NCBI GenBank assembly: GCA_022560615.1
Contig: JADFSR010000025.1
Location: 1-59,475, forward strand
Direction of reading: 5' to 3'
DNA length: 59,475 nucleotides
Source: Gemmatimonadota bacterium
GTDB taxonomy: Bacteria > Gemmatimonadota > Gemmatimonadetes > Longimicrobiales > Gaopeijiaceae
Part shown: positions 1 to 9,900 of the stretch, piece by piece
Position numbering within the stretch: position 1 is the stretch's first letter
How the letters are laid out: each line of letters starts with the position of its first letter
Program-made: the position numbers and the translations under genes
The notes under the pieces: model-generated
The model's input: only the letters and a program-made list of their open reading frames with translations
Told to the model about the DNA's origin: nothing
The model's database searches: none

Positions 1-261
1 TCGGTTCGCGATACTGGCCGGGGAATCTCCCCTGAGCAGCGGGCCCGACTCTTCCAGCCATTCCAGAAGTCCCCTGGACGGCAGGGGTTCTTCTTTGCCC
101 CAAGCGGGCTCGGCCTTTCCATAGTGCAACGCCTGCTCGAAAAGATGGACTCCGAGTTGACCATGGAAAGCGAGCTCGGACAGGGTACGCGGTTCTCCTT
201 CATACTGCGCCTTCCCAGTTGCTTCCCGTCCCAGAGCAGGCTGCCGGTGGTCAGGAGGTAG
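1..261 (+). CDS. Sensor histidine kinase, C-terminal end (partial)
   Basis: Only the last 86 codons are in the window; the gene starts upstream. What is seen is the ATP-binding lobe of a two-component sensor kinase: a G1 box DTGRGI at the start of the fragment, an F-box-like LFQPFQK, the G2 box SGLGLSIV, and the closing strand motif GTRFSFILRLP that ends HATPase_c domains. In this family the lobe binds ATP and phosphorylates a conserved His in the upstream dimerisation domain, which is not visible here. The last ~15 residues after LRLP are a short tail. Partner and signal cannot be judged. Confidence 0.85.
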   Translation, partial: SVRDTGRGISPEQRARLFQPFQKSPGRQGFFFAPSGLGLSIVQRLLEKMDSELTMESELGQGTRFSFILRLPSCFPSQSRLPVVRR

Positions 262-415
262 ACGACCAGTTGGGTGCACGGAGCGGGTGGTGCCGGTATC
301 GGGGGAGCCGCTGCGCCGGGGTCGCCATGGCGGACATCCACGCCTCCCCCGGTTCCTGACCGGGGAACCAGCCCCTGCCCCCGATCGTTCTCTTGCTGAA
401 CCGCAACGACACGGG

Positions 416-1589
416 GTGCTCCATTCGCGGTATAGCCGAGCTAGGTCGCTTCCTCCGGAGCCGTGGCTATGGGTCGCGGCAGTGTGCCTCAGTGCGTGCG
501 GGAGTGACCCGGCTGTTCCCCAGGCCGAGGAGGAAGATCGCCGCCGGGCCGGCACCGAGCTGACCAACGCGTTCCTGAACCTGACGTTCGAGGCCCCGGT
601 GGCGCTGAGCGGGGCTCCGGCCGGCCTTCCGCGCCTCTACGTGGCGTTGCGCTCGGGGTACATCCACCAATTCGACAACGACCTGCAGGTCGAGGGAACG
701 TTCGCATTCGTCGACCTGAGGGACCGGGTCTTGGACGATGGGGAAGCCGGAGGACTCCGTTCCTTCGTCTTCCACCCCGATTGGGCGACGAACGGGGAGA
801 TCTACGTTCACTACATCGCCGCGAATCCCCGTCGCAGCGTGATATCGCGCTTCCTGAACGAGCCGGGCACGCTCGACTTCGTCGACCCCGCGTCGGAAGA
901 GGTGCTGCTCGAGATCGATCAACCGCACGGGGCTCGACCGGGTGGGCCTCTCCGCTTCGGGCCGGACGGATTCTTGTACATCGCCTTGGGCGACGGCGGA
1001 CCGGACGGAGATCCGCCTCGATGTAGGTGCTACGTCCGGTATGCTCCCGTATGGGATTCCACCGGACAATCCGCTCGTCGGCAATGCGGAAGGACTGCGA
1101 GAGGAGGTCTACGCGTGGGGCTTTCGAGACCCCTCGGGCCTCGCGTTCGATCCGACGACCGGCCGCGTTTGGGTCACCGATCGCGGCGCTGTGCGTCTCG
1201 ACGAGGTCAACGTCGTGACGGCAGGCGGCAACTACGGTTGGAATGTCATGGAAGCAAACATCTGCTACTCGCCGCCGTCGGGCTGCGACACAAGCGGCCT
1301 GATCAGCCCGGTCTTCGAGTACGGCGGCTCGACGATGCCGCGGGGCATCGCAGGCGGCTTCGTGTACAGAGGAACGCGCAATCCCGAGCTACTCGGGCGC
1401 TATATCATGGCCGACCGTGGGACCGGCCAGGTCTGGGCGATCGACTATGACGGTTCGGTGGGGCTCGGGGAACGGTTGGTGCTCGGCGAACCCGGCTTCA
1501 TCGCGATCGGGTTGGACGCGGACAACGAGCCGCTGTTCGCGAACATCCAGGACGGGAGAATCTACCGCTTCGTGTGGACAGCGCCCTAG
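416..1589 (+). pseudogene. PQQ-type sugar/sorbosone dehydrogenase, frameshifted with an internal deletion
   Basis: A six-bladed propeller of the soluble glucose/sorbosone dehydrogenase family, which oxidises sugars in the periplasm with PQQ. The first half runs in one frame: a lipoprotein leader from a GTG at 416 (WLWVAAVCLSAC lipobox), then LYVALRSGYIHQF and LYIALGDGGPDGD. The second half runs in another frame from about 1013: RLDVGATSG, PYGIPPDNPLVG, VTDRGAVRLDEVN, GGNYGWNVME. Between GDGGPDGDPP and IRLDV the family normally has about 15-20 more residues including LLG; these are missing, so the break looks like a small deletion and not a single-base error. Bases 262-415 before it hold nothing recognisable. 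Probably inactive unless the break is an assembly artefact. Confidence 0.75.
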
Positions 1590-1602
1590 CAGCCCATGGC
1601 GC

Positions 1603-2727
1603 CTAACCTCCTGCCCCGACACTCCCCGCGCGAGCACCCTCCCTGACCAAGAGGGCCGAGACGACATTCGCCACCCGATCGGCTCCACCACCTGCTCGCG
1701 GTCGACGCGGAAGGCTGAGCAGCTCCGGCACCCGGTCGATCCAACCACCCTCCGTGAAGTCCTCAGGAGGTATCTCGAAGCCGAGCAGCTCACGTCGGAC
1801 AAACGCCTCGAGCGGGGGCATTTCCCGAAAATCGCGGCGGCTCACGAAGGCGTACGGGAGCCCTTCGCGCCAGGCCTCCGCGGTGATGCCGTACCCGAGC
1901 TTCGCGACCAGCGCGTCGGCGGCGCGCAACAGGTCGGGCATGAAGATAGGCGCTTGGCTGCCGAACAGTCTCAGGTTGCCGTCGTGAGTCGTCTCGCTCG
2001 CCCCGGTCACGACAAAGACCACGTCGGACATCGCTCGAAGCCGCTTCAGGAAGGGCATACCTTCGCAATAGCCGCCCATGGTGATCATGACGACCTGCGC
2101 ATCGAGAGGGATATCGAGCTGAGTCCTGACCTCGCAGCGCTCGAGCCGGGGAGCTCGGCTGATCGGGTCGACCAGCGTCTCCACTGCGGCGTCGCGCCAA
2201 CAGAGCGGCTCGGTCTGGATGTGCAACGTAGCTTTTCTCCACCACTGATCGAGCTCGTCGCTGAATCGCTCGAGGTCCGGAGCGCGTTCGTATAGCGGCT
2301 CGTACAGCCATTGCCACGAAAAGCTCTCGATGAGCACCGACGGCAGACCGGCGCGCTCCGCGACCGCGATGCCGAGCGGAGCGATGTCACACAGAACCGC
2401 GGTGCACCCCGCTTCGAGCACGCGGGCGGCGAGGTCATCCAGCACAAGCGGATCGAAGGGGAGCAGATGGCGCAGAGCTTCGACCGTCCTGTCCAAGTCG
2501 TAGCGTAGAGCCGATACCTGCACGAAGCCGACGTCGCACAGGACGTCGTGGTACCGGAAGAACCCCCCGATCGACTCGTCGAAGAACCACCGTGGCACGG
2601 TCGTGTAGAGCTCGAACTCCGCGCCGGTCCTCCGGTGGAGCGCGGCCATCACGGCCGACGAACGCGCGGCGTGCCCGTAGCCGTGGGGAGAGACAAAGAA
2701 CGCGAGGCGCAGCGGGGTCTCCCCCAC
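1603..2727 (-). CDS. Glycosyltransferase, MurG/L-arabinokinase N-domain-like (GT-B fold)
   Basis: 374 residues, GTG start directly abutting the TGA of the upstream creatininase (TGA|GTG), so the two are probably translationally coupled. The N-terminus FFVSPHGYGHAARSSAVMAAL is the HGxGHA-type glycine loop seen in GT-B glycosyltransferases of the MurG/UGT group and in the N-terminal domain of plant L-arabinokinase. The second half has the typical donor-site segment (VVMITMGGYCEGMPFL, then FVVTGASETT, then PDLLRAADALVAKLGYGITAEA). No signal peptide or membrane segment is evident, so it is probably cytosolic. Donor and acceptor cannot be told from sequence. The tail after residue 340 is Gly/Arg-rich. 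Confidence 0.7.
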   Translation of the reverse strand: MGETPLRLAFFVSPHGYGHAARSSAVMAALHRRTGAEFELYTTVPRWFFDESIGGFFRYHDVLCDVGFVQVSALRYDLDRTVEALRHLLPFDPLVLDDLAARVLEAGCTAVLCDIAPLGIAVAERAGLPSVLIESFSWQWLYEPLYERAPDLERFSDELDQWWRKATLHIQTEPLCWRDAAVETLVDPISRAPRLERCEVRTQLDIPLDAQVVMITMGGYCEGMPFLKRLRAMSDVVFVVTGASETTHDGNLRLFGSQAPIFMPDLLRAADALVAKLGYGITAEAWREGLPYAFVSRRDFREMPPLEAFVRRELLGFEIPPEDFTEGGWIDRVPELLSLPRRPRAGGGADRVANVVSALLVREGARAGSVGAGG

Positions 2728-3513
2728 TCAGTCGCTCGCGCTCAGAGCATCGGCGATCCCGTCCGCCACGTTCGCGATGCACCGCTCACCGATGTCGACG
2801 CTCATCCCTCGCGCGTCGCCCAGAATCCCGTTGGGGGTCACGGTTCGGAAGCCATCGCGGAAGATCCTCTCGGCGAGTCCTTCATCGAAGTCCTGGACGA
2901 GGCCGCGTTCCGCCCGGCCCTCGCGGACCAGGTCAGGACGGATGCACAGCATTTCAGAGGACTCCGAGATATCTGCGTGGCCCCCGACCCTGCCCTCCAA
3001 CCCGGGAGCCTCGATCGCGACGGCGTTCTTCCAGAAGGTCATGAAGCCCAACAGGTCAGAATAGGCGTCTACGGCGCAGTCTGGCGCGACCGCGCTGCGC
3101 AGATCGTCGAGCATTTCGGCGAGCGGCGCGAAGTTTCCTCCGTGGGATGGCACGAAGCACACACGCCGGAATCCGTGGCGTGACAAGCTCACCGTATAGT
3201 CCATGCACAGGGCTTCCAGCGTTTGCCGCCGCAGTGATAGCGTGCCCGGAAAACCCATGTGGTGTTCGGAACAACCCACGCGAATCGTCGGCGCGACGAG
3301 CGCATGACCGAGTCGCCGAGCGACCTCGAGTCCGAGCCGGTCCCCACGCGCGGCATCAACGAGTAGAGGTAGGTGCGGCCCGTGCTGTTCTGTGGCGCCG
3401 ACAGCGACCACGACGGTAGTGAAACCCGCTTCCAGCGCCTGGCCCACCTCGGGCCACGTCATCTCTTCCAGCAGTAGGTTCGGTTCTGTCATGGTGTGAA
3501 CGTAAAGGATCAT
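2728..3513 (-). CDS. Creatininase-family amidohydrolase
   Basis: Metal-dependent amidohydrolase of the creatininase/MftE group. Visible family motifs: VGATEQHGPHLPLLVDA (Glu, His and Asp metal ligands), VGCSEHHMGFPGTLSL, FVPSHGGN, and GGHADISESSEML, which carries the conserved His and Glu. In the family these enzymes cleave a cyclic amide or a peptide-like bond at a binuclear zinc or manganese centre. Start: ATG at 3513, with ACGAGG a few bases before it; a TTG at 3525 and an ATG at 3492 are alternatives, the latter fitting family length best. It precedes a glycosyltransferase with no gap. Substrate unknown; creatinine is unlikely to be implied by the family name alone. Confidence 0.82.
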   Translation of the reverse strand: MILYVHTMTEPNLLLEEMTWPEVGQALEAGFTTVVVAVGATEQHGPHLPLLVDAARGDRLGLEVARRLGHALVAPTIRVGCSEHHMGFPGTLSLRRQTLEALCMDYTVSLSRHGFRRVCFVPSHGGNFAPLAEMLDDLRSAVAPDCAVDAYSDLLGFMTFWKNAVAIEAPGLEGRVGGHADISESSEMLCIRPDLVREGRAERGLVQDFDEGLAERIFRDGFRTVTPNGILGDARGMSVDIGERCIANVADGIADALSASD

Positions 3514-3603
3514 GGCCTCGTGCAACCCGGGACACTAACATCTGTGTCCATCCGTAGGGACTGTTTCTCGTAAGCCAATCACGGCTGTTCTCGGAGTCGG
3601 CGC

Positions 3604-6600
3604 ATGCGCTTTCTGTCTCGCGGCCTCGTGCGGGCCGCCCTGCCCCTTCTGGCACCGCTCACGTCGCTCGCACAGGAGGCCGATCTCGACCCCGATCGAG
3701 GCCTTCCGCTCGAGCCCGCCCGGTGGGCGGAGTTCACTACTAATGAGGGGACCTGGATCTCCCTGGACGTGAGCCCCGACGGTCAGACGATCGTCTTCGA
3801 CCTGCTCGGCGACCTCTACTCGATGCCCATCTCGGGCGGCACGGCAACGCGCCTGACCGAAGGATTGGGACACGATATGCAGCCGCGCTTCAGTCCCGAC
3901 GGCGAGCGGATCGTGTTCGTGTCCGACCGGAGTGGTGACAACAACCTCTGGCTCATGCCTGTGGCGGGCGGCGAAGCGACGCAGCTCAGCAAGGGCGTTG
4001 GCAGCCGCTTCCTCTCCCCCGAGTGGACGCCGGACGGCGACTACGTCGTGGTCGCGCGGGCGCCGCCGCGCGCGGGCCTCGAGAAGCTGTGGCTGTACCA
4101 CGTGGACGGTGGCACGGGCCTCGAGATGGTCGGCGGCAGCCGCGCGATGCGCCTCATGGGCCCCGCGATCGACTCCGAGGGCCGCTACGTGTGGCACTCC
4201 CAACGCAACGGCACATGGTCGTACAACGCGATTTTCCCGCAGTATCAGATCTGGGTCTACGATCGCCAGACCGGCACCCGCACGCCGATGAGCAACCGCT
4301 ACGGTTCCGCCTTCCGCCCCACGCTGTCGCCCGACGGAAAGTGGCTCGCGTACGGCAGCCGACACGACGCGGAGACCGGCATCCGGTTGCGCGAATTGGA
4401 CTCCGGGGAGGAACACTGGCTCGCGCACCCGGTTCAGCGCGATGACCAGGAGTCGACCGCGAACATGGACGTGCTGCCGGGATACTCGTTTACGCCCGAA
4501 TCGGACGCGCTGATCATCTCGTACGGCGGCGGTATCTGGTCCGTGCCCGTGGACGGCTCGGATCCGACCGAGATCCCGTTCACCGTGAACGCGCGCGTCG
4601 CGGTCGGGCCCGAGGTCCGCTTCGAGTACCCGATCGAGGACACGCCGACCTTCATCGTCAAGCAGATCCGCAACGCTCAGCCATCTCCGGACGGGAGCCG
4701 GATCGTCTTCACAGCGCTCGATCGTCTGTATACCGCGACGCTCCCAGACGGTGAGCCGGAGAAGCTCACCAACGAGGAAATCGGTGAGTTCCAGCCGATC
4801 TGGTCTCCCGATGGGAGCTCGATCGCATACGTCACATGGGACGACGACGCGGGTGAGGGCCACATCAAGCGGATCTCGGCCAACGGCGGCTCGCCGACCA
4901 CGGTCACGACCGCGCCGGCGTACTACCAGCAGCTCGCGTGGTCCCCGGACGGTGGTCGCATCGTGGCGGTCCGTTCGTCGCGCCGGAACGTGCAGGAGGC
5001 GATCGATCCGTTCATCGGGCTGGGTCTCGACTCCGAGTTCGTCTGGGTCCCAGCCGGGGGCGGCGACATCACCGTCATCGGGCCGACCGCCGGTCGCCAG
5101 CGCCCGCACTTCACGTCGGATCCCGATCGCATCTATTCGTACGGCTTCGCCCAGGCCGACCCGGTTCCGGGTTCAGCGACCGCCCGCCCACGCACGCTCG
5201 CGCTCGTCTCGACGCGGTGGGACAATACCGATGTGAGGCAGCACCTCCGCGTCACGGCACGGATCGACGTCTCCGCGGGCGGAGTCGCGGATGGTTACCA
5301 GATGTCCGCGACCTCTGACCTGGTGATGCCCCAGCAGTTCGACGAAGACGGCGAAGCCCGGGAGCTGATTCCGGAGCGTTCCGCTGGGCTCATCCTGATG
5401 GCACCTCAAGGTGATCTGGCGCTCGCCCAGATCGGCTCGGACGTGTATACGGTCACGGTCCCCCAGCTCGGCGCCACCGTACCCACGGTCCAGGTATCGA
5501 AGCCCGACTCGGCCGCGGTTCCGGTGTCGAAGCTCAACGAGCTCGGCGCCGAGTTCCCGACATGGAGCGCGGACGGGCGCTCCGTCCACTGGTCGATCGG
5601 GAACGCCTTCCTCTCGTACGATCTCGACGCCGCCGCCGGCGACGCGGGCTACACCGCGGACGAACAGCGGATCGAGGTGACCGCGGAGCGGGATATCCCG
5701 CAAGGCACCGTCGTGCTGCGCGGCGCGCGCGCGATCACCATGAACGGTGACGAGATCATCGAGAACGCCGACATCGTCATCACGAACAACCGCATCGCTT
5801 CGGTCTCTTCGGGACCGGGCACGGTACCCGAGGGCGCGCAGGTCATCGACGTGAGCGGCAAGACGATCCTGCCGGGCTTCGTGGACACGCACGCGCACAT
5901 GTGGAACCTGTGGGGCTTCCACTGGGCCAGACCGTGGATCTATCAGGCGAACCTCGCCTACGGAGTCACCACGACCCGCGATCCGCAGACGGCCTCGACA
6001 GACGTGCTCTCGTACGAGGACATGGTGAGGGCCGGGAGGATGGTCGGCCCCCGCGTCTACTCGACCGGCCCAGGAGTATTCTCGGGCGACGCGATCCGAA
6101 GCTACGAGCACGCCCTGACCGTACTGCGGAAGTACAGCGATTACTACGACACCAAGACGTTCAAGATGTACATGTCGGGCAACCGCCGACAGCGGCAGTG
6201 GCTCATCATGGCGGCGCGCGAGCTCCAGCTCATGCCGACCACCGAGGGCGGACTCGACTATCGGCTCAACATGACGCACGCCATGGACGGGTATCCCGGT
6301 ATCGAGCACACGATGCCCATCGTGCCCGCCTACAACGACGTCGTCGAGCTGTTCGTGACGTCCGGCACCACCAACACCCCCACCTTGCTCGTGTCGTATG
6401 GCGGCCCGTGGGCGGAGAACTACTACTACACGCACGAGAACGTGGTCGGCGACGAGAAGCTGAACCACTTCACGCCCAAGCGCGAGATCGACTTCAAGGC
6501 GCGCCGCCTCCAGACCACCGGCCCGGGACCCGGCGCGTGGTTCATGGAGGAGGAGTACGCCTTCAAGAAGCACAGCGCCTGGCTCGCCGACCTGGTCGAG

Positions 6601-6984
6601 GGCGGCGGCCGCACGGGCATCGGCAGCCACGGACAGCTTCAGGGCCTCGGTTACCACTGGGAGCTGTGGACGCTGCAGAGCGGCGGCATGGACGAGCACG
6701 ACGCGCTTCGCGCCGCGACGATCATGGGGGCGGAAGCGCTCGGCCTGGGCCGCGACGTGGGATCGATCGAAGTCGGCAAGCTCGCCGACCTCGTGATCCT
6801 CGACGCCAACCCACTCGACGACATCCGCAACTCGAACACGATCGATCAGGTGATGATGAACGGCAGACTGTACGACGGCGATACGCTGGACGAGGTGTGG
6901 CCGAGGCAACGCCCCGCTCCGGACGAACCGTGGAGGAACACCGCGCCGGACGTGCAAGCCGGCATCCGGGGAGGTGCACGATGA
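3604..6984 (+). CDS. Exported PD40 beta-propeller amidohydrolase (copy A)
   Basis: 1126 residues. A Sec signal (MRFLSRGLVRAALPLLAPLTSLAQ) is followed by about 650 residues of TolB/DPP-like PD40 repeats (many SPDG motifs: FSPDGERIVFVSDRSG, WSPDGSSIAYV), then an amidohydrolase domain from about residue 690. Metal-site elements: VDTHAH with His763 and His765, KMYMSGN with the bridging-Lys position, and MTHAMDGYPGIEH. The late strand that carries the catalytic Asp in most relatives reads GIGSHGQLQGLG here (His1009), and its neighbour has the same. In the family such proteins act in the periplasm, probably on peptides or cyclic amides. The TGA overlaps the next ATG (ATGA). SD-like GGAG lies ~9 bases before the ATG. 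Confidence 0.88.
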   Translation: MRFLSRGLVRAALPLLAPLTSLAQEADLDPDRGLPLEPARWAEFTTNEGTWISLDVSPDGQTIVFDLLGDLYSMPISGGTATRLTEGLGHDMQPRFSPDGERIVFVSDRSGDNNLWLMPVAGGEATQLSKGVGSRFLSPEWTPDGDYVVVARAPPRAGLEKLWLYHVDGGTGLEMVGGSRAMRLMGPAIDSEGRYVWHSQRNGTWSYNAIFPQYQIWVYDRQTGTRTPMSNRYGSAFRPTLSPDGKWLAYGSRHDAETGIRLRELDSGEEHWLAHPVQRDDQESTANMDVLPGYSFTPESDALIISYGGGIWSVPVDGSDPTEIPFTVNARVAVGPEVRFEYPIEDTPTFIVKQIRNAQPSPDGSRIVFTALDRLYTATLPDGEPEKLTNEEIGEFQPIWSPDGSSIAYVTWDDDAGEGHIKRISANGGSPTTVTTAPAYYQQLAWSPDGGRIVAVRSSRRNVQEAIDPFIGLGLDSEFVWVPAGGGDITVIGPTAGRQRPHFTSDPDRIYSYGFAQADPVPGSATARPRTLALVSTRWDNTDVRQHLRVTARIDVSAGGVADGYQMSATSDLVMPQQFDEDGEARELIPERSAGLILMAPQGDLALAQIGSDVYTVTVPQLGATVPTVQVSKPDSAAVPVSKLNELGAEFPTWSADGRSVHWSIGNAFLSYDLDAAAGDAGYTADEQRIEVTAERDIPQGTVVLRGARAITMNGDEIIENADIVITNNRIASVSSGPGTVPEGAQVIDVSGKTILPGFVDTHAHMWNLWGFHWARPWIYQANLAYGVTTTRDPQTASTDVLSYEDMVRAGRMVGPRVYSTGPGVFSGDAIRSYEHALTVLRKYSDYYDTKTFKMYMSGNRRQRQWLIMAARELQLMPTTEGGLDYRLNMTHAMDGYPGIEHTMPIVPAYNDVVELFVTSGTTNTPTLLVSYGGPWAENYYYTHENVVGDEKLNHFTPKREIDFKARRLQTTGPGPGAWFMEEEYAFKKHSAWLADLVEGGGRTGIGSHGQLQGLGYHWELWTLQSGGMDEHDALRAATIMGAEALGLGRDVGSIEVGKLADLVILDANPLDDIRNSNTIDQVMMNGRLYDGDTLDEVWPRQRPAPDEPWRNTAPDVQAGIRGGAR

Positions 6985-9900
6985 GCGCGCGCACCAGGTG
7001 GTTCGGTCGCGCCGCATGGGCTCTCGTGGCGTTCGCGGCGGCGGCGGTTCCCCTCGAAGCACAAGGACGCGGTGGCCGCGGCGACTCCGATGACGATGAC
7101 GACCCCCCGCTTTCGCTCGAGGCCGCCCGCACCGCGGAATTCACCGCCACCGAGGGCACTTGGATTTCGCTGGACGTGAGCCCGGACGGTCAGACGATCG
7201 TTTTCGACCTCCTCGGTGAACTCTACACCATGCCCATCACCGGGGGAACGGCGTCTCCGCTGCTCACCGGAATGTCGTTCGACGTGCAGCCGCGCTTCAG
7301 CCCGGACGGAGAGTCTGTGGCCTTCATCTCGGACAAGAGCGGCGGCGACAACCTCTGGACCATGAGGCTCGACCACACCGACACCACGCAGGTCACGCGC
7401 GGGAACACATCGCTGTACCTGTCGCCCGAGTGGACGCCCGACGGGCAGTACATCGTAGTGAGCCGCTCGAGGGGCTTGGGCGGTGCCGCTCAGCTGCAGA
7501 TGTACCACGCGGAGCAGCGCTCTCCGCTTCCGATCTCGGGCATCCCGCCGACGCGCAAGTCGATCGGGGCGGCGCTGAGCCCGGACGGCCGCTACCTCTG
7601 GTACGCGGGTGGGACCGGCGACTGGCAGTACAACGCACGCCTGCCGAGGTACCAGTTGTACCGGTACGATCGTGAGACCGCGACGTCGACGCTCATGAGC
7701 AACCGTTACGGCTCGGCGTTCCGACCCGCGATTTCGCCGGACGGGCGTTGGCTGGTGTACGGCACGCGCGAAGACAGCGAGACCGGTCTGCGCAAGCGCG
7801 ACCTCGAGACCGGCGAGGAGTCCTGGCTCGCCTACCCGGTGCAGAGGGACGAGCAGGAGTCGCGTGCTCCGCTCGACCTCCTTCCGGGATACGCGTTCAC
7901 GCCGGACGGAGCCTCCATCATCGCCTCGTATGGCGGAAAGATCTGGGACATCCCGATGGCTGGTGGAGAAGCGACCGAAATTCCGTTCGAGGTTCCGGTG
8001 GAGCTCGGGATCGGCCCCGAGGTGAAGTTCGCCTACCAGATCGACACGACCGAGATGGTGACCGCTAGCCAGATCCGGAGCCCGGTCGCTTCCCCGGACG
8101 GGAGCCAGGTCGCCTTCACCGCGTTCGACCGCCTGTGGGTGAAGGACATGCCCGACGGCGAGGCACGCAGGTTGACCGACGCGGGCGTCGGTGAGTTCCA
8201 CCCTCAGTGGTCGCCCGACGGGCAGTGGATCGCTTACGTCTCCTGGGACGACACCGATGGTGGTCATATCGTGAAGGTGCCGGCCGGCGGAGGTGCGCCG
8301 ACGCAACTCACGAGCACTGCGGCTCTGTACTCCAACGTCGCCTGGTCACCCGACGGCGAGCGGATCGTCGCGTCTCGGGCTGCGGCACGTCAGTTGAAGG
8401 ACGCGTCCGGAGTCTTCTTCGGACCGATCGGAGGTGAGTTCGTCTGGGTGTCGAGCAACGGCGGCGAGGCCACGGTGATCTCTCCGACCGGGTTCCGGGA
8501 CGTCGCGCACTTCGTGAACGACGAGCCGGATCGCATCTACGCATACAGCCCCGTGGAGGGCCTCGTATCGTTCCGCTGGGACGGGACGGACGTGAAGCAG
8601 CATCTCATCGTTCGTGGACCGCCCCCGCGGGGCGGCCTCGCCAACCCGCATCCGGACGAGTGGGAGTTCCTTCCACGCCGCGTTTTCCCGTGGCGGAAGG
8701 CACCCGACCCGACCGACCCTGACCCCAGCGCAGAACCTGGCGATCCGCCACCGGCCGGGCTGGTCATGCTCTCGCCGGCGGGCGACCGAGCCTTCGCACA
8801 GATCGGGAGCGACATCTATATCGTCGACCTCGTCGAAGGCTCCGGCGGGCCTCCGCTCACGGTGATGGCGGCAAACGAGGAAGGCGCCCCCGTGCCGGTC
8901 CGGAAGCTGACCGACGTGGGCGGTGAGTTCCCGTCCTGGGCGCCGGACGGTTCGGCCGTCCACTGGGCGATGGGCAACGTGCTCTTCACGTACGATCTCG
9001 CCGAGGTCGAGGCCGAAGAGGAAGCGGAAGAACAGATTGGCCACACGCGAGCGTTGCTGCGTGCCCGCGCGATGGCTGTCACGGACTCGCTGCAGGAAAA
9101 GCGCGCCGAAGCCGACAGCCTCGACACGGATGACGAGGACGTTCCAGAGGAGCTCAGCGCCGAGATCATCCGGCTTGCGGCAGACTCGGTGCAGGTCGAA
9201 GCAGACTCGCTGATGGCACGCGCAGACTCGATCCGTGACGCGGCCGAGAAGGTCGCGGCCCGTGCCGCACGGATTCGTGACGGCGACGAGGAGCTGCTCA
9301 ACGACTCGACCGACACATACGAGGCCGTCGAACAGAAAATCGAGGTGATGTTGCCTCGAGACATCCCCAGGGGCACGGTCGTGCTGCGCGGCGGACGCAT
9401 CATCACGATGGCGGAGACGCCCGACGACACGACGGGAGCGCCGGGAGCGCCGCTCATCATCGAGAGCGGCGTCATCGTGGTGGTCGACAACAAGATCACC
9501 GCGGTGGGGCCGCCGGACTCGGTAGAGATCCCCGAAGATGCCGAGATCATCGACGTCTCGGGCAAGACGCTCCTGCCCGGCTTCGTCGACGTCCACTACC
9601 ACTCGATGTGGCTGATTCCCGAGATCCATCCGGAGGAGGTGTGGCAGTATCTGACCACGCTCTCCTACGGTGTCACGACCACGCGGGACCCGCAGACGGC
9701 GTTCACCGACGTCCTCAGCTACACCGATCGGGTCGAGACCGGTGGGATGATCGGGCCGCGCGTGTACTCCACGGGCCCGGGCGTCTTCATCGGCGAGAAC
9801 ATCCAGAGCGCCGACCATGCGAAAACGGTGCTCCGGCGGTACGCCAAGTACTTCGATACCAAGACGCTCAAGATGTACATGTCGGGGAATCGCCAGCAGC

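Noticed and set aside
5901-6980. Open frame upstream of the copy B start, on the same strand
   Set aside because: It lies wholly inside copy A in another frame and encodes Arg/His-rich nonsense; the signal peptide starts at 6981.
5173-7062. Long open frame (629 codons) on the minus strand across copies A/B of the amidohydrolases
   Set aside because: High-GC shadow: Arg/Val/His-rich composition, no motif, and it lies opposite a strongly family-like gene. The same holds for 8346-10016 minus.
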